Positions 1 through 8,768 of a stretch of 64,000 nucleotides of DNA are shown here, in pieces. A program made the position numbers and the translations under genes. The stretch spans positions 124,001 to 188,000 of the forward strand of contig JACKQE010000006.1 in the NCBI GenBank assembly GCA_024233005.1, in the 5' to 3' direction. Within the stretch, counting starts at the first letter, position 1. The number at the start of each line of letters is the position of its first letter. The DNA comes from Akkermansiaceae bacterium (GTDB lineage: Bacteria > Verrucomicrobiota > Verrucomicrobiia > Verrucomicrobiales > DEV007). The notes below the pieces were generated by a model. It was not told where the DNA came from, searched no databases, and saw only the letters and a list, made by a program, of their open reading frames with translations.

Positions 1-111
1 GACCAGGGTGACATGGTCACCGGGACGTTTCCGCTTCAGCAGGGTCAGCGCGGGCACCGTCAGAACGAGGTCCCCAATGCGTTTGAGCTGAATGGCGAGG
101 ATGCGTGACAT
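1..111 (-). CDS. Glycosyltransferase family 9 (heptosyltransferase-like), N-terminal fragment cut by window edge
   Basis: Only the first 37 codons lie in the window. The translation opens MSRILAIQLKRIGDLVLTVP and continues ALTLLKRKRPGDHVTLV, which is the first strand and loop of GT9 enzymes (ADP-heptose:LPS heptosyltransferases such as WaaC/WaaF), where an R-x-GD-xxxT-P pattern begins the N-terminal Rossmann-like domain. The family transfers heptose or related sugars to lipopolysaccharide core or other glycans on the cytoplasmic side of the inner membrane. The start is 43 bp downstream of the citrate synthase stop on the same strand, so the two may share a transcript. The acceptor cannot be judged from the fragment. 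Confidence 0.72.
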   Translation of the reverse strand, partial: MSRILAIQLKRIGDLVLTVPALTLLKRKRPGDHVTLV

Positions 112-154
112 GATCCGCCTGGCCCCGTCACCCGGATGGACCGAGCCACCGGGA

Positions 155-1291
155 TCAGCCGCGCTGGTCGATGGGAACGATGGGCTGGTCCTCGGTCGGA
201 CCGGTGTACCAAGTCAGCGGCCGGTAGAGACGGTTGTCATCCAGCTGCTCCAGCACCTGAGCGGTCCATCCGGCGGCACGGGAAATGGCGAAAATCGGAG
301 TGAAGAGATCGGTCGGAATGTCGAGCGAGTGGTAGACCGTCGCAGAGTAGAAATCCACGTTGGCTTCCAGACCTTTGCGCTCCCGCATGATCTGGGCGAT
401 CCTCTCCGACATCTGGATCCACTTTGGTTCGCCCAGTTCGTTGGTCAGCTTGATGGCCATCTTGCGCAGGTAGGGCGCGCGCGGGTCGAGCACCTTGTAA
501 ACGCGGTGCCCGATGCCCATGATCTTCTCTTTGCGATTGAGCTTGCCTTCCACCCACGCATCCACGGCAGAGGGGTCGCCGATCTCCTGCAGCATGGTGA
601 TGACTCCTTCATTGGCCCCGCCATGAAGCGGTCCTTTGAGGGTGCCGATGGCGGAAGTGATGGCCGAGTAGATGTCGCTCAGGGTGGCGATGGTGACACG
701 CGCACTGAAGGTAGAGGCATTCATGCCGTGGTCGGCATGGAGAATGTAGGCCGCATCCAAAGTGCGGGTCGCCTCGACTCCGGGTTCGGTGCCGGAGAAA
801 AGATAGAGGAAATGCCCGGCCTCGGAGAGGTCCTTGCGGACCGGCATGAGATCCAAGCCATGGCGGGCACGGTGGAAATAAGCCACGATGAGCGGCATTT
901 TGGCGCAGATCGCGAGCGCGCGCTCCTCATTGAGAGGTCGATCCTGGTTGCCTCCACGCACATCATAAAGGCCCAACATGCTGACGCCGGTGCGGAGCAC
1001 ATCCATGGGATTGGCATCCTTGGGGGCGCTCTTGAGAAATTCGATCACCCCCTCCGGAAGTTCCCGGTGCGCCCGGAGAGTGGCTGTCAGATCGGCGAGC
1101 TCCTTACGGTTGGGCAGCCTGCCCCGGTGCAGCAAGTGGACCACCTCCTCGAAAGTGGTCTGCTCGACGAGATCATTGATGTTGTAGCCCAGATAGCGCA
1201 GGATTCCCGCCTGTCCCTGAACGTCGCTCAGGCATGATTCGTTGGCGATGACTCCTTCCAGTCCCTTGGCATATGTTGGCGCTTCCGGCAT
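155..1291 (-). CDS. gltA: Citrate synthase
   Basis: Condenses oxaloacetate and acetyl-CoA to citrate, the entry reaction of the TCA cycle, in the cytoplasm. The 378-residue protein is of the short citrate synthase type. The three catalytic positions are visible: His223 in LHGGANEGV, His262 in GIGHRVYK, and Asp313 in NVDFYSATVY, with a C-terminal Arg-rich stretch (DDNRLYRPL) that binds substrate. The ATG at 1291 gives a normal N-terminus. It is the last member of a minus-strand unit sucC-sucD-gltA, with 24 bp between the sucD stop and this start, so co-transcription of three TCA genes is likely. Methylcitrate synthase is the main alternative in this family, but the succinyl-CoA synthetase context favours citrate synthase. 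Confidence 0.95.
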   Translation of the reverse strand: MPEAPTYAKGLEGVIANESCLSDVQGQAGILRYLGYNINDLVEQTTFEEVVHLLHRGRLPNRKELADLTATLRAHRELPEGVIEFLKSAPKDANPMDVLRTGVSMLGLYDVRGGNQDRPLNEERALAICAKMPLIVAYFHRARHGLDLMPVRKDLSEAGHFLYLFSGTEPGVEATRTLDAAYILHADHGMNASTFSARVTIATLSDIYSAITSAIGTLKGPLHGGANEGVITMLQEIGDPSAVDAWVEGKLNRKEKIMGIGHRVYKVLDPRAPYLRKMAIKLTNELGEPKWIQMSERIAQIMRERKGLEANVDFYSATVYHSLDIPTDLFTPIFAISRAAGWTAQVLEQLDDNRLYRPLTWYTGPTEDQPIVPIDQRG

Positions 1292-1315
1292 GACGTGTGG
1301 TGATAAAAGGTTGGC

Positions 1316-2218
1316 TTATTTGAGCAGGCTGATCAACGTGGCACCGATCTCGGCTGGCGTCTCTGCCACAGCGATACCGCATTCGCGCAATGTCTGTTTT
1401 TTTGCCTGGGCAGTCCCCTGCCCGCCGGAAATGATGGCACCGGCGTGGCCCATGCGGCGTCCCGGAGGGGCCGTGGCCCCCGCGATGAAACCCGCAATGG
1501 GCTTCTTGCAATGGTCCTTGGCCCATAGAGCGGCGGTTTCTTCGGCGTCTCCCCCGATTTCGCCAATCATGATGATGGCTTCGGTTTCGGGATCGTCGTT
1601 GAACATTTTCAACACATCGAGGTGGGAGGTGCCATTGACGGGGTCACCGCCGATCCCGACACAGGTGCTTTGACCGTAGCCGGCTGTGGTGAGCTGCCAG
1701 ACGGCTTCATAAGTCAGGGTTCCGGAGCGAGAGACCACCCCGATGGTGCCGCGCTGGTGGATGTATCCCGGTGCAATCCCGATCCGGCACCCACCGTGGG
1801 ATTTCTCCCCGGTGCCAGGAGTGACCAATCCCGGGCAGTTCGGCCCGATCAGGCGGGTTTTGCTGTGGGCCATGGCCGCTTTGACTTTGATCATGTCATT
1901 GACCGGAATGCCTTCCGTGATGGCCACCACAAGGTCAAGCCCCGCGTCGACCCCTTCCAGAATGGCGTCAGCGGCGAACGGCGGCGGCACAAAGATCACA
2001 CTGACCGTGGCACCGGTCTCGCGCGCCGCTTCGGCAACGGTGTCATACACCGGCACCCTGAAGGAGCCGTGGTCGAAGGATTGCCCCCCTTTGCCGGGCG
2101 TGACGCCGGCGACAAGTTGGGTGCCGTAGTCGAGCGAGGCCCGGGCGTGGCGCGAGCCAAAATCACCGGTGATACCCTGGACAAGGATGCGCGTGTTGGA
2201 ATCGACGAGGATGGACAT
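1316..2218 (-). CDS. sucD: Succinyl-CoA synthetase (ADP-forming) alpha subunit
   Basis: Alpha subunit of succinate-CoA ligase, which couples succinyl-CoA cleavage to nucleotide triphosphate formation in the TCA cycle. The 300-residue length is typical. An N-terminal CoA-binding Rossmann domain begins QGITGDFG; the conserved GPNCPG turn lies near residues 125-130; the phosphorylated histidine is His258 in the motif RRMGHAGAIISGG. It partners SucC encoded immediately upstream on the same strand (38 bp between sucC stop and this ATG), and gltA follows 24 bp later. No frameshift or missing active residue is seen. Confidence 0.96.
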   Translation of the reverse strand: MSILVDSNTRILVQGITGDFGSRHARASLDYGTQLVAGVTPGKGGQSFDHGSFRVPVYDTVAEAARETGATVSVIFVPPPFAADAILEGVDAGLDLVVAITEGIPVNDMIKVKAAMAHSKTRLIGPNCPGLVTPGTGEKSHGGCRIGIAPGYIHQRGTIGVVSRSGTLTYEAVWQLTTAGYGQSTCVGIGGDPVNGTSHLDVLKMFNDDPETEAIIMIGEIGGDAEETAALWAKDHCKKPIAGFIAGATAPPGRRMGHAGAIISGGQGTAQAKKQTLRECGIAVAETPAEIGATLISLLK

Positions 2219-2256
2219 GGGAAAATGCGAAAAGAAGGATGGCGAAGGGAGAAGAC

Positions 2257-3441
2257 TCAGGCAGCAACGGCGGCGACAATTTTTTGGGCGGCGTCGGCGA
2301 GGCCTTCGGCGGAAATGATCGAAAGAGTGCTGTCGGCGAGGGTCTTTTTGCCCGCATCGACATTGTTTCCTTCCAGACGGACCACCAGCGGAATGCTCAG
2401 GCCGGTTTCCTCGGCGGCGGCGATGATCCCATGGGCAATGACGTCGCAGTCCATGATGCCACCGAAGATGTTGACGAGAATCCCCTTCACATTCGGGTCC
2501 CCCAGGATGATTTTGAAGGCAGCGGACACCTGGTCTTTGGTCGCTCCACCTCCCACATCAAGGAAATTGGCAGGATCCCCACCATAAAACTTGATGATGT
2601 CCATCGTGGACATGGCCAAACCCGCACCATTGACGAGGCAGGCGATGTTCCCATCGAGACCGATGTAGTTCAGTCCAAACTCACTGGCGGCAACTTCGCG
2701 GGAATCCTCTTCCGAAGTGTCGCGCAGGGCGGCGACTTCCTTTTGCCGGTAGAGAGCGCTGTCGTCGAAGTTGAACTTGGCATCCAGGGCGACCAATTTC
2801 CCATCGGTTGTCACGGCGAGGGGATTCACCTCCACCAGCGAACAATCCCGCTCGATGTAGAGTTTGTAGAGGGCAAGGAAAAGTTTGACCGCCTGATTGA
2901 GCAGCGCCCCCCGGAGGTCCAGCATCGCGGCAATCTTCCGGCACTGGTAGGGCTGCAGCCCCAAGGTGGGATGGATCAGTTCACGGATGATTTTTTCCGG
3001 CGTTTTCTCGGCCACCTCTTCGATGTTCATCCCCCCCTCGGTGGAGGCGATGATGGCATGGCGGCTCGTGGCCCGGTCGAACAGAATTGCAAAATAGTAT
3101 TCCTTCGCAATGTCCACACTGCTGGCGATGAGGACTTTGCTTACCAACTTACCCTCTTCTCCGGTCTGGTGGGTGACCAGCACCTGACCCAGCATTTTGC
3201 CGGCGATGTCTGCCGCCTCGTCGGCAGTGGCCACGAGATGCACGCCTCCTTTGAATCCGTTTTTGAAGGTTCCCTTGCCGCGGCCACCCGCGTGGATTTG
3301 GGCCTTGACCACGAGTCCGGCACCACCGATGGCCTCGGCGGCCTGACGGGCCTCCTCCGGCGTGTGGGCGACCTTGCCTGCGGGCGTGGCCACGCCAAAT
3401 TGATCGAACAGTTCTTTTGCCTGATATTCGTGGATATTCAT
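2257..3441 (-). CDS. sucC: Succinyl-CoA synthetase beta subunit
   Basis: Beta subunit of succinate-CoA ligase. Its N-terminal ATP-grasp domain binds nucleotide and its C-terminal CoA-ligase domain pairs with SucD. The start MNIHEYQAKELFDQFG is the canonical SucC N-terminus (the NIHEYQAK motif), which fixes the ATG at 3441. VKAQIHAGGRGKG supplies nucleotide-binding residues, and VEVNPLAVT carries the metal-binding acidic and Asn residues. The length of 394 aa is close to the usual 385-400. First gene of the sucC-sucD-gltA unit. About 125 bp separate it from the upstream TonB-like gene; no clear promoter could be picked. Confidence 0.96.
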   Translation of the reverse strand: MNIHEYQAKELFDQFGVATPAGKVAHTPEEARQAAEAIGGAGLVVKAQIHAGGRGKGTFKNGFKGGVHLVATADEAADIAGKMLGQVLVTHQTGEEGKLVSKVLIASSVDIAKEYYFAILFDRATSRHAIIASTEGGMNIEEVAEKTPEKIIRELIHPTLGLQPYQCRKIAAMLDLRGALLNQAVKLFLALYKLYIERDCSLVEVNPLAVTTDGKLVALDAKFNFDDSALYRQKEVAALRDTSEEDSREVAASEFGLNYIGLDGNIACLVNGAGLAMSTMDIIKFYGGDPANFLDVGGGATKDQVSAAFKIILGDPNVKGILVNIFGGIMDCDVIAHGIIAAAEETGLSIPLVVRLEGNNVDAGKKTLADSTLSIISAEGLADAAQKIVAAVAA

Positions 3442-3566
3442 GAAAATTTTATGCGACCTGAACGGCGCGCCAACTTAGGGACACGGGCGCCCGGCGTCAA
3501 GGCAGAATCCCGCCAAGAAGAAAGGAATGCCACCGGGATCGGACCGCTGGGTGTCACCATACCACC

Positions 3567-4820
3567 TCAATAGAGCAGCACGCGGTAGTCGATTTCGAGA
3601 CCGCGTTCGCCCAAAAGAGTGGCCACATCCGCCGGCATGGGAGGGATGTCCGCATCCAGGATCGCCTTGACGGTGAATTCGGCGGTCACCGCGCTGGTAT
3701 CGTTGCGGACAATGCGCATGCCTTTGGGATTGCCCTGACGGTCAACTCGGAAAGTGATCCGCAAGGTCCCGTAGGTGACAAAGTCCGCATACTTGCCGCG
3801 GTATTGGTGCCACTTGCGCTCGATGGTCTGCAACACCTGCTTTTTATAGCGGCCCAAAGCATTGGCCTCGGCATCGACCGCGGCCTCCCCGCGTCGACCG
3901 ATTGAGCCCTGGGTCTGGTTCCGATGAGTCTCGGGATTGAAGGCGGTCTCGCGGGACGGCGGTTTCGGCGTCGGCGGCGCATCGGGAGCCCCCCGGGCCC
4001 CGGCTGTCGCGGATTGAGCGGCCGGTTGGTCTGGAAGCGTCGGACGGGTCACCGCCATCGGGTTCGGCTTCTGTTCCAAGAGGGGCTTGGCAGGGTCGAC
4101 CGGAACCGGTTCCGCAGATCGTCCCACCTGTTCACTTGGCCTGATTTTGGCAGCCTCGGTGGGCTGGTCGGCACGCTCGGCGGTCTTTTTGAGGCCATCG
4201 GCCAACGGCGGAAGATCAGGGGCAACCTCGGGAGACCGGTCCTCTTCCGGTTTGTCGGCCAATTTCTCAGTGTCGGGCTGACGGGAGGGAGCTTCGGGAA
4301 GCACCGCGGCCGAAGCCTGAGCAGGGATCATATCCGGCTTCGGAGCCAGTTCCGGCCGGACTTGCGCCCGGGAAGCCGCCGCGGCCCCGTCAGGAGCCGG
4401 CTGACTTTGTTTCGAGACCTCGGAAAACTCGCCGTCCACATACTTGCGGTCCCGCATTTCAAACACCGGGAGCTGGCGGTCGCTTTGGATGGTTGGGACA
4501 GGGGGCGCGTCCGCCACCGCGGGCGCTTCCGAAGCCGCCCGAGTGTTGTGATCGGAATGAAAAGGGGCCTTTTCGGGCTTGGTAGTTTCCTGATCCGCAT
4601 CGGTCCGCACATAGTGCTGACTCTGTTCCTTGGGTTGCAGTGTTTCCTCGTTGACCAGATCGGCCAACATAATCGTGACTTCCTCCACCGGAGGTGCCGC
4701 GGTTCCCTTGGCCCCCAGCGCACCGGTGAGTGAGAACAGCGCCACAATCAGCAGGAAGACAAACAAGTGCCCCACCAGAGCACCTGCGATTGCCACCACG
4801 ACTGAGGAGCCATTCTTCAT
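3567..4820 (-). CDS. TonB/TolA-like membrane-anchored envelope protein
   Basis: A 417-residue protein with one N-terminal transmembrane helix (about residues 8-35, hydrophobic and preceded by MKNGSS), a long Pro/Glu/Ala/Lys-rich periplasmic linker (about 60-320) and a compact C-terminal domain (about 325-417). The C-terminal segment has the TonB/TolA pattern of an amphipathic helix ending in ERKWHQY followed by strands such as GTLRITFRVDRQGNP. Family members span the periplasm and transmit energy to outer-membrane transporters or maintain envelope integrity. No exbB/exbD or tolQ/tolR is adjacent here, so the partner is unknown. The architecture is clear; assignment to TonB versus TolA is not. 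Confidence 0.7.
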   Translation of the reverse strand: MKNGSSVVVAIAGALVGHLFVFLLIVALFSLTGALGAKGTAAPPVEEVTIMLADLVNEETLQPKEQSQHYVRTDADQETTKPEKAPFHSDHNTRAASEAPAVADAPPVPTIQSDRQLPVFEMRDRKYVDGEFSEVSKQSQPAPDGAAAASRAQVRPELAPKPDMIPAQASAAVLPEAPSRQPDTEKLADKPEEDRSPEVAPDLPPLADGLKKTAERADQPTEAAKIRPSEQVGRSAEPVPVDPAKPLLEQKPNPMAVTRPTLPDQPAAQSATAGARGAPDAPPTPKPPSRETAFNPETHRNQTQGSIGRRGEAAVDAEANALGRYKKQVLQTIERKWHQYRGKYADFVTYGTLRITFRVDRQGNPKGMRIVRNDTSAVTAEFTVKAILDADIPPMPADVATLLGERGLEIDYRVLLY

Positions 4821-5034
4821 TCCAAGTCCCAGATGGTATACCGGTTATGCAAAGCTTCAAGAAAATCCCTCCTCAGGTCGTCCCGGTGGGGATGATTCCC
4901 TTTTTCGCTCATTTTTCTTGTCTCTGAACCCAATTTTTGTCATTCTGAGTACGGGATCGCGTTCCGGGTGGAACCGGTTACCACAACATACTGCTCTCAT
5001 TGAGGGCAAAAAATAAGTGAAAGGAAACCATACA

Positions 5035-5757
5035 ATGAAAACCACAAAAAAGAGAAATCAGGGGTTCACCCTGATCGAGCTGCTGGTCGTGATCACGATC
5101 ATGGCCTTGCTCATGAGCATGGCCGTCCCCGCCTACAACACCATCCAGGTGAAGGCGGCAATGAACAAGGATGCCAGCAATGTCCGTCAGATCCTGATTG
5201 GCTGCTCCTCCTTCGCCTCGGACTGGGACGGACTGTTCCCTTCCTTCGACCCGGATGAGCAATCAAAAGGCGGCGGCGGCGGCGGCGGGGAAGATTCCGC
5301 GTTTTCCTCCTCCAATGATGCCTTCAATGTGCTGATCCCCAAATACATCGATACAGAATCAATCTTCTGGTACGCCATGAAACCCGACAAACTCCGCCCC
5401 CCGGTGGAGGATGGGAAACTGGAAGCCAAGGAGTGCACCTATGTTTATGTGACCGGTCAGACCAATACCAGCTTCAGCCGCTCCCCGTTGATTGCGGATG
5501 AAATGGAAAGCGCCGGCACCTACGGTGAGTATCATCCGTGGTTGAAACAACAAAAGGCGGTCATCGGCTATGTCGGCGGCAACGTCGTGACCGAGTCCCT
5601 GACCACGGACCAGCCCGGTGCCACGGTGCGCACCCGTGACGGCCAGATTCAGGACATCTTCATGAAGCGCTCCGGAGGGGATGACAGCGGTGGCGGCGGT
5701 GGCGGCGGTCTGCTCGACACCGACACTTCGAACGTCCTCCTTCCTGGTGGGGGCTGA
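5035..5757 (+). CDS. Type II secretion/type IV pilin-like pseudopilin with polyglycine tracts
   Basis: A 240-residue prepilin. The N-terminus MKTTKKRNQGFTLIELLVVI has the prepilin peptidase site after Gly10, the methylated Phe11 and Glu at +5, followed by a hydrophobic helix. An in-frame GTG at 5017 exists, but the ATG at 5035 is preferred because it gives the short basic leader and follows AAGGAAA at 5021-5027. Such proteins assemble into periplasmic pseudopili (GspG/H-type) or pili. Two seven-residue glycine runs are encoded by GGC repeats (near 5270-5290 and 5692-5710). A GTGG-AACCGGTT-CCAC near-palindrome sits at 4968-4984 upstream and could be an operator. No other secretion genes are adjacent. 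Confidence 0.88.
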   Translation: MKTTKKRNQGFTLIELLVVITIMALLMSMAVPAYNTIQVKAAMNKDASNVRQILIGCSSFASDWDGLFPSFDPDEQSKGGGGGGGEDSAFSSSNDAFNVLIPKYIDTESIFWYAMKPDKLRPPVEDGKLEAKECTYVYVTGQTNTSFSRSPLIADEMESAGTYGEYHPWLKQQKAVIGYVGGNVVTESLTTDQPGATVRTRDGQIQDIFMKRSGGDDSGGGGGGGLLDTDTSNVLLPGGG

Positions 5758-5800
5758 TTCCAAATGACTCAATGGCCCCGTCAAGGGGCCCTGCGGAAGA

Positions 5801-5829
5801 CCCGGCGGGCTTGGCCCACCGGGTTTTTT
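5801..5829 (+). terminator. Rho-independent terminator
   Basis: GC-rich inverted repeat CCCGG-c-GGG / CCC-a-CCGGG with a five-base loop, ending at 5823 and followed by six T (5824-5829). It lies 43 bp after the pseudopilin stop and before the convergent reductase gene, so it probably ends the pseudopilin transcript. Confidence 0.8.
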
Positions 5830-5837
5830 CGTGCCTC

Positions 5838-6737
5838 TCACCGCCCGCCGCGCCGCGCCTCGTAGAGACGCCAGAGACCGCTGTGATCCAGATCGCCCAT
5901 GTCCCGCTGGTGCACCATTTCCTCCCAGAGGGCGTGGTTTTGCCTCAGCATCGGTAATTCCAGCCCTTGCTCTTCCATGATCCGCACCGCTTCACGAACG
6001 TCTTTCAACTGAAGCCGGGCCCGACCTCCGGGCACGAAATTTCCTGTCACCATGCGCTCGCCATGCTCGGAAAGAATGCGGCTTTCCGCGAACCCTCCCC
6101 GGATCGCTTCCCTCACCCCGGCGGGATCAACGCCCGCGGCTTTCGCCAGAGTGAGCGCCTCGGCAATGGCGGCAATGGTCTGGGCAACGATGATCTGGTT
6201 GGCCAGCTTCGCGACCTGTCCCGCTCCCAGTCCGCCCACGTGGGTGACCTTGCGTCCGAGGCATTCGAAAAATGGCCGGGCTCTGGCGAAATCCTCCACC
6301 GATCCTCCCGCCATGATGGAGAGGGTCGCTTCCGTCGCACCGACTTCCCCCCCGGAGACCGGGGCATCCACCCAACTTCCCCCCGCGGCTTCCACCGCCG
6401 TGGCACAGCGCTTGGTGACATCCAGGGCGGTCGTGCTCATGTCGATGACCAGTGTGCCGGGTGACAATCCGCTGATCAATCCCAACGCTCCCAGCACCAC
6501 TGTCTCTACGGCGGGGCTGTCGGTCAGCATCAGAAAAATCACCCCTCCTGCAGTCCCGCGGGCCACCTCCGCCGGAGAATTCGCCGGCTGGAGCCCTTCC
6601 GGGACGAGGGCATCCATGACGCCGCGGCTGCGGTTGTTCATCAGAACCGGCCAACCACCCCGCTGCAAATGCAGGGCCATGGGGCGCCCCATGACTCCGA
6701 GACCGATGAATCCCACCCGGGTTTGGACCTCCGTCAT
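5838..6737 (-). CDS. NAD(P)-dependent beta-hydroxyacid dehydrogenase (hydroxyisobutyrate/tartronate-semialdehyde reductase type)
   Basis: A 299-residue member of the 3-hydroxyisobutyrate dehydrogenase family. The N-terminal Rossmann motif is VGFIGLGVMGRPMA (about residues 8-21); the substrate loop APVSGGEVGATEATL and the catalytic lysine in LGAGQVAKLANQ are both present. Relatives reduce 2-hydroxy-3-oxopropionate, oxidise 3-hydroxyisobutyrate, or act on succinic semialdehyde; the sequence alone does not choose between them. Its ATG overlaps the stop of the upstream TraB/GumN gene by four bases (ATGA, 6734-6737), implying translational coupling. Confidence 0.85.
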   Translation of the reverse strand: MTEVQTRVGFIGLGVMGRPMALHLQRGGWPVLMNNRSRGVMDALVPEGLQPANSPAEVARGTAGGVIFLMLTDSPAVETVVLGALGLISGLSPGTLVIDMSTTALDVTKRCATAVEAAGGSWVDAPVSGGEVGATEATLSIMAGGSVEDFARARPFFECLGRKVTHVGGLGAGQVAKLANQIIVAQTIAAIAEALTLAKAAGVDPAGVREAIRGGFAESRILSEHGERMVTGNFVPGGRARLQLKDVREAVRIMEEQGLELPMLRQNHALWEEMVHQRDMGDLDHSGLWRLYEARRGGR

Positions 6738-7843
6738 GGCGCCTTCCCCCCCGGCGTCTGGGTGGGACCGGCGCCCGGACTTTCATCCAGCAGTGATCGT
6801 AGCCCGTCAAACAGGGAATCAATGACCTTGTCATCGTGAAGGAGTGTCTTCACGGCGTCCAAGGGGGAACTTCCCGAAGCGGGCGCCCCCTGCGGAATGT
6901 CCCAGGCGGTAAGGTAGTCCATTCCAGTCCTGTGGAATCCTTCGGCAAGCAACCGCTTCTCCAGATCGGGCATGTGTCCGGCCCCGTAAAAGATTCCGAT
7001 GTTTCGGTGGCCCTGCGCCACAGAGACAGCCAGTTTTTCCAGGACCACCTTGTTCCGCTCTGTCACCAGCACCGTGCCGTCCTCACCCTCCACTTCAAAA
7101 ATGAGCCGCTCGGTTTCGGCAAGAATCGGCGCAACGGTCCGTTTCAGTCCCGAGGAATCCCCGGCGCTGAGGGCGTTGAGCAGGGTCGTGAGCGTGGACT
7201 GGGCCGCCGCATCGTCTTCCAACCCGGGAATCTTGAGTCCCGCCGGCGATTTGGTCATGGCTCTCTCTATCAAGGTGAACATACTTTGCTGACGTTTTTC
7301 CAGGAGCCCGTGGAACTGATCCCAATCAACGTCGGCATGCTGGAAATTGGGCGCCCCGTAATCGATCGCATCCATCTGGAATTCCAATTTGAGGAAGCTC
7401 TTCACGATGTTTTGCACCAGATGCACCTGGTCCATCGTGGTCCGGACGCCCCCATCAGTGGCCGGAGCCTCCGGACCAACCAAACTGGAAGCCCCGGGAC
7501 TGGGATGGGGTTGGCCCACCATTTCGTAGAGCACCACGTCGAACGTTTTGAACAACTCGTTGAGCTTCCGGTAATAGCCTTCGTCACCAATGTGGACCGC
7601 GCCAACCAGAGAGACCTTCACGCCGTCTTTTTCAAAATGGCCGACTCCAACTTCGAGCTTGTCGCTGTGGGTGGGATCCGCGGCCCGGCTGAAGCGGATG
7701 TAATCAGGGATCGATACCGCCGGGGGAGCTTCGGGAGTCTGAGCGGGGGGAGCCTTCTCCTGAGCCTGGCTGGTGGCAATCAGGAATGGGGCCAGTAGAA
7801 GCCGCCAAAGCGGAGACCCTGTTGTGGTGGAGGACTTTTTCAT
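6734..7843 (-). CDS. Exported TraB/GumN (Tiki-like) family protein
   Basis: A 369-residue protein from the ATG at 7843. The open frame extends farther 5', but this Met begins a normal signal peptide (MKKSSTTTGSPLWRLLLAPF, then a Gln-Glu-rich mature start), so it is preferred. The two GxxH motifs that define the TraB/PrgY/GumN family are visible: GAVHIGDEGYY in the first third and GAGHMPDLEKRL near the C-terminus, with the acidic LYEMVGQPHP segment between. Eukaryotic Tiki relatives are metal-dependent proteases; bacterial members act in the envelope with mostly unknown substrates. The gene is coupled by ATGA overlap to the downstream dehydrogenase, an unexplained pairing. Confidence 0.8.
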   Translation of the reverse strand: MKKSSTTTGSPLWRLLLAPFLIATSQAQEKAPPAQTPEAPPAVSIPDYIRFSRAADPTHSDKLEVGVGHFEKDGVKVSLVGAVHIGDEGYYRKLNELFKTFDVVLYEMVGQPHPSPGASSLVGPEAPATDGGVRTTMDQVHLVQNIVKSFLKLEFQMDAIDYGAPNFQHADVDWDQFHGLLEKRQQSMFTLIERAMTKSPAGLKIPGLEDDAAAQSTLTTLLNALSAGDSSGLKRTVAPILAETERLIFEVEGEDGTVLVTERNKVVLEKLAVSVAQGHRNIGIFYGAGHMPDLEKRLLAEGFHRTGMDYLTAWDIPQGAPASGSSPLDAVKTLLHDDKVIDSLFDGLRSLLDESPGAGPTQTPGGKAP

Positions 7844-7994
7844 GGAGGGAGAGCGGAGGGAAAAAGGAGGGGACTTCAAATTCGTGCCGGACCGGGACAA
7901 TTTCCAGCCTTTTTGATGTCCCCTGAGGCAGCATCCATGGACGGTTCCAGCCAGGTGCTTGACCGGCCCGGGACGACCACCTAGCATGCGACGC

Positions 7995-8642
7995 ATGACA
8001 GCAACAACCATCCTCTGTTTCGGTGATTCCAACACGTGGGGCTTCATTCCCGGCAGCGACTGCGAGCGCTACGCTCCCGACGTGCGGTGGCCGGGCGTCA
8101 TGGCGGCAGATCTTGGTCCCGGCTACCGGGTGGTTGAGGAAGCCCAGAATGGACGCATGACCGCCTGGGAAGACCCTGCGGAACCCTTTGTCAGCAAATG
8201 CGGCCTCACTTTTCTTCCCGTGGTCTTGGAATCCCAGAAACCAATCGACCTGGTCATCATCATGCTGGGAACCAATGACCTGAAGCTGCACATGAACCAC
8301 ACCGCCCGCGCCATCGCGATCGGCGCGGGCGCTCTGGTGGAGGTGGTGCTGGCCAGCGGGGCCGGACCAGGCAAATCCGCGCCGCGGGTGCTCCTCGTCT
8401 GCCCGGCTCCGGTTTCCGACGCGGGAAAGTGCCCCTTTGGCCGGCTTTTTGACCATGCCCCGCCGGTGTCTCGCGAAATGCCCGCAGCCTACCGCGAAAT
8501 CGCGGACGCCTGGGGAGTGGCGTTCCTTGACGCCGGGACTCATGCGTCCTGTCCGGTTCCCGACTGCATCCACCTGGATGCCGCAGGGCATGCCTCCCTG
8601 GGTCGTGCCTTGGCCGAAAAAGTGCGTGACATGATGGGATAA
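7995..8642 (+). CDS. SGNH/GDSL-family esterase or lipase
   Basis: A 215-residue cytoplasmic SGNH hydrolase. Block I carries the nucleophile in ILCFGDSNTWG (Ser12), block II Asn is in QNGRMTAWED, block III is MLGTNDLK, and the Asp-His pair is in CIHLDAAGH near the C-terminus. The resemblance is closest to the arylesterase-like group whose proteins start close to GDSNTWG. An in-frame ATG at 7986 is an equally possible start that would add MRR. No signal peptide is present. The gene is divergent from the TraB/GumN gene with about 150 bp between. Substrate unknown. Confidence 0.87.
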   Translation: MTATTILCFGDSNTWGFIPGSDCERYAPDVRWPGVMAADLGPGYRVVEEAQNGRMTAWEDPAEPFVSKCGLTFLPVVLESQKPIDLVIIMLGTNDLKLHMNHTARAIAIGAGALVEVVLASGAGPGKSAPRVLLVCPAPVSDAGKCPFGRLFDHAPPVSREMPAAYREIADAWGVAFLDAGTHASCPVPDCIHLDAAGHASLGRALAEKVRDMMG

Positions 8643-8768
8643 TCCCGGATCGCCCGGCCCCACAACCTTCATCCGAGACGAACGCCGGGCCTTCCCCGCA
8701 GGGAGCAATTCGGGCCCGCCATGGAATCGGCATTGCTCTTGCTCTGGTCAGAGACGTAGCTGCCGGAC

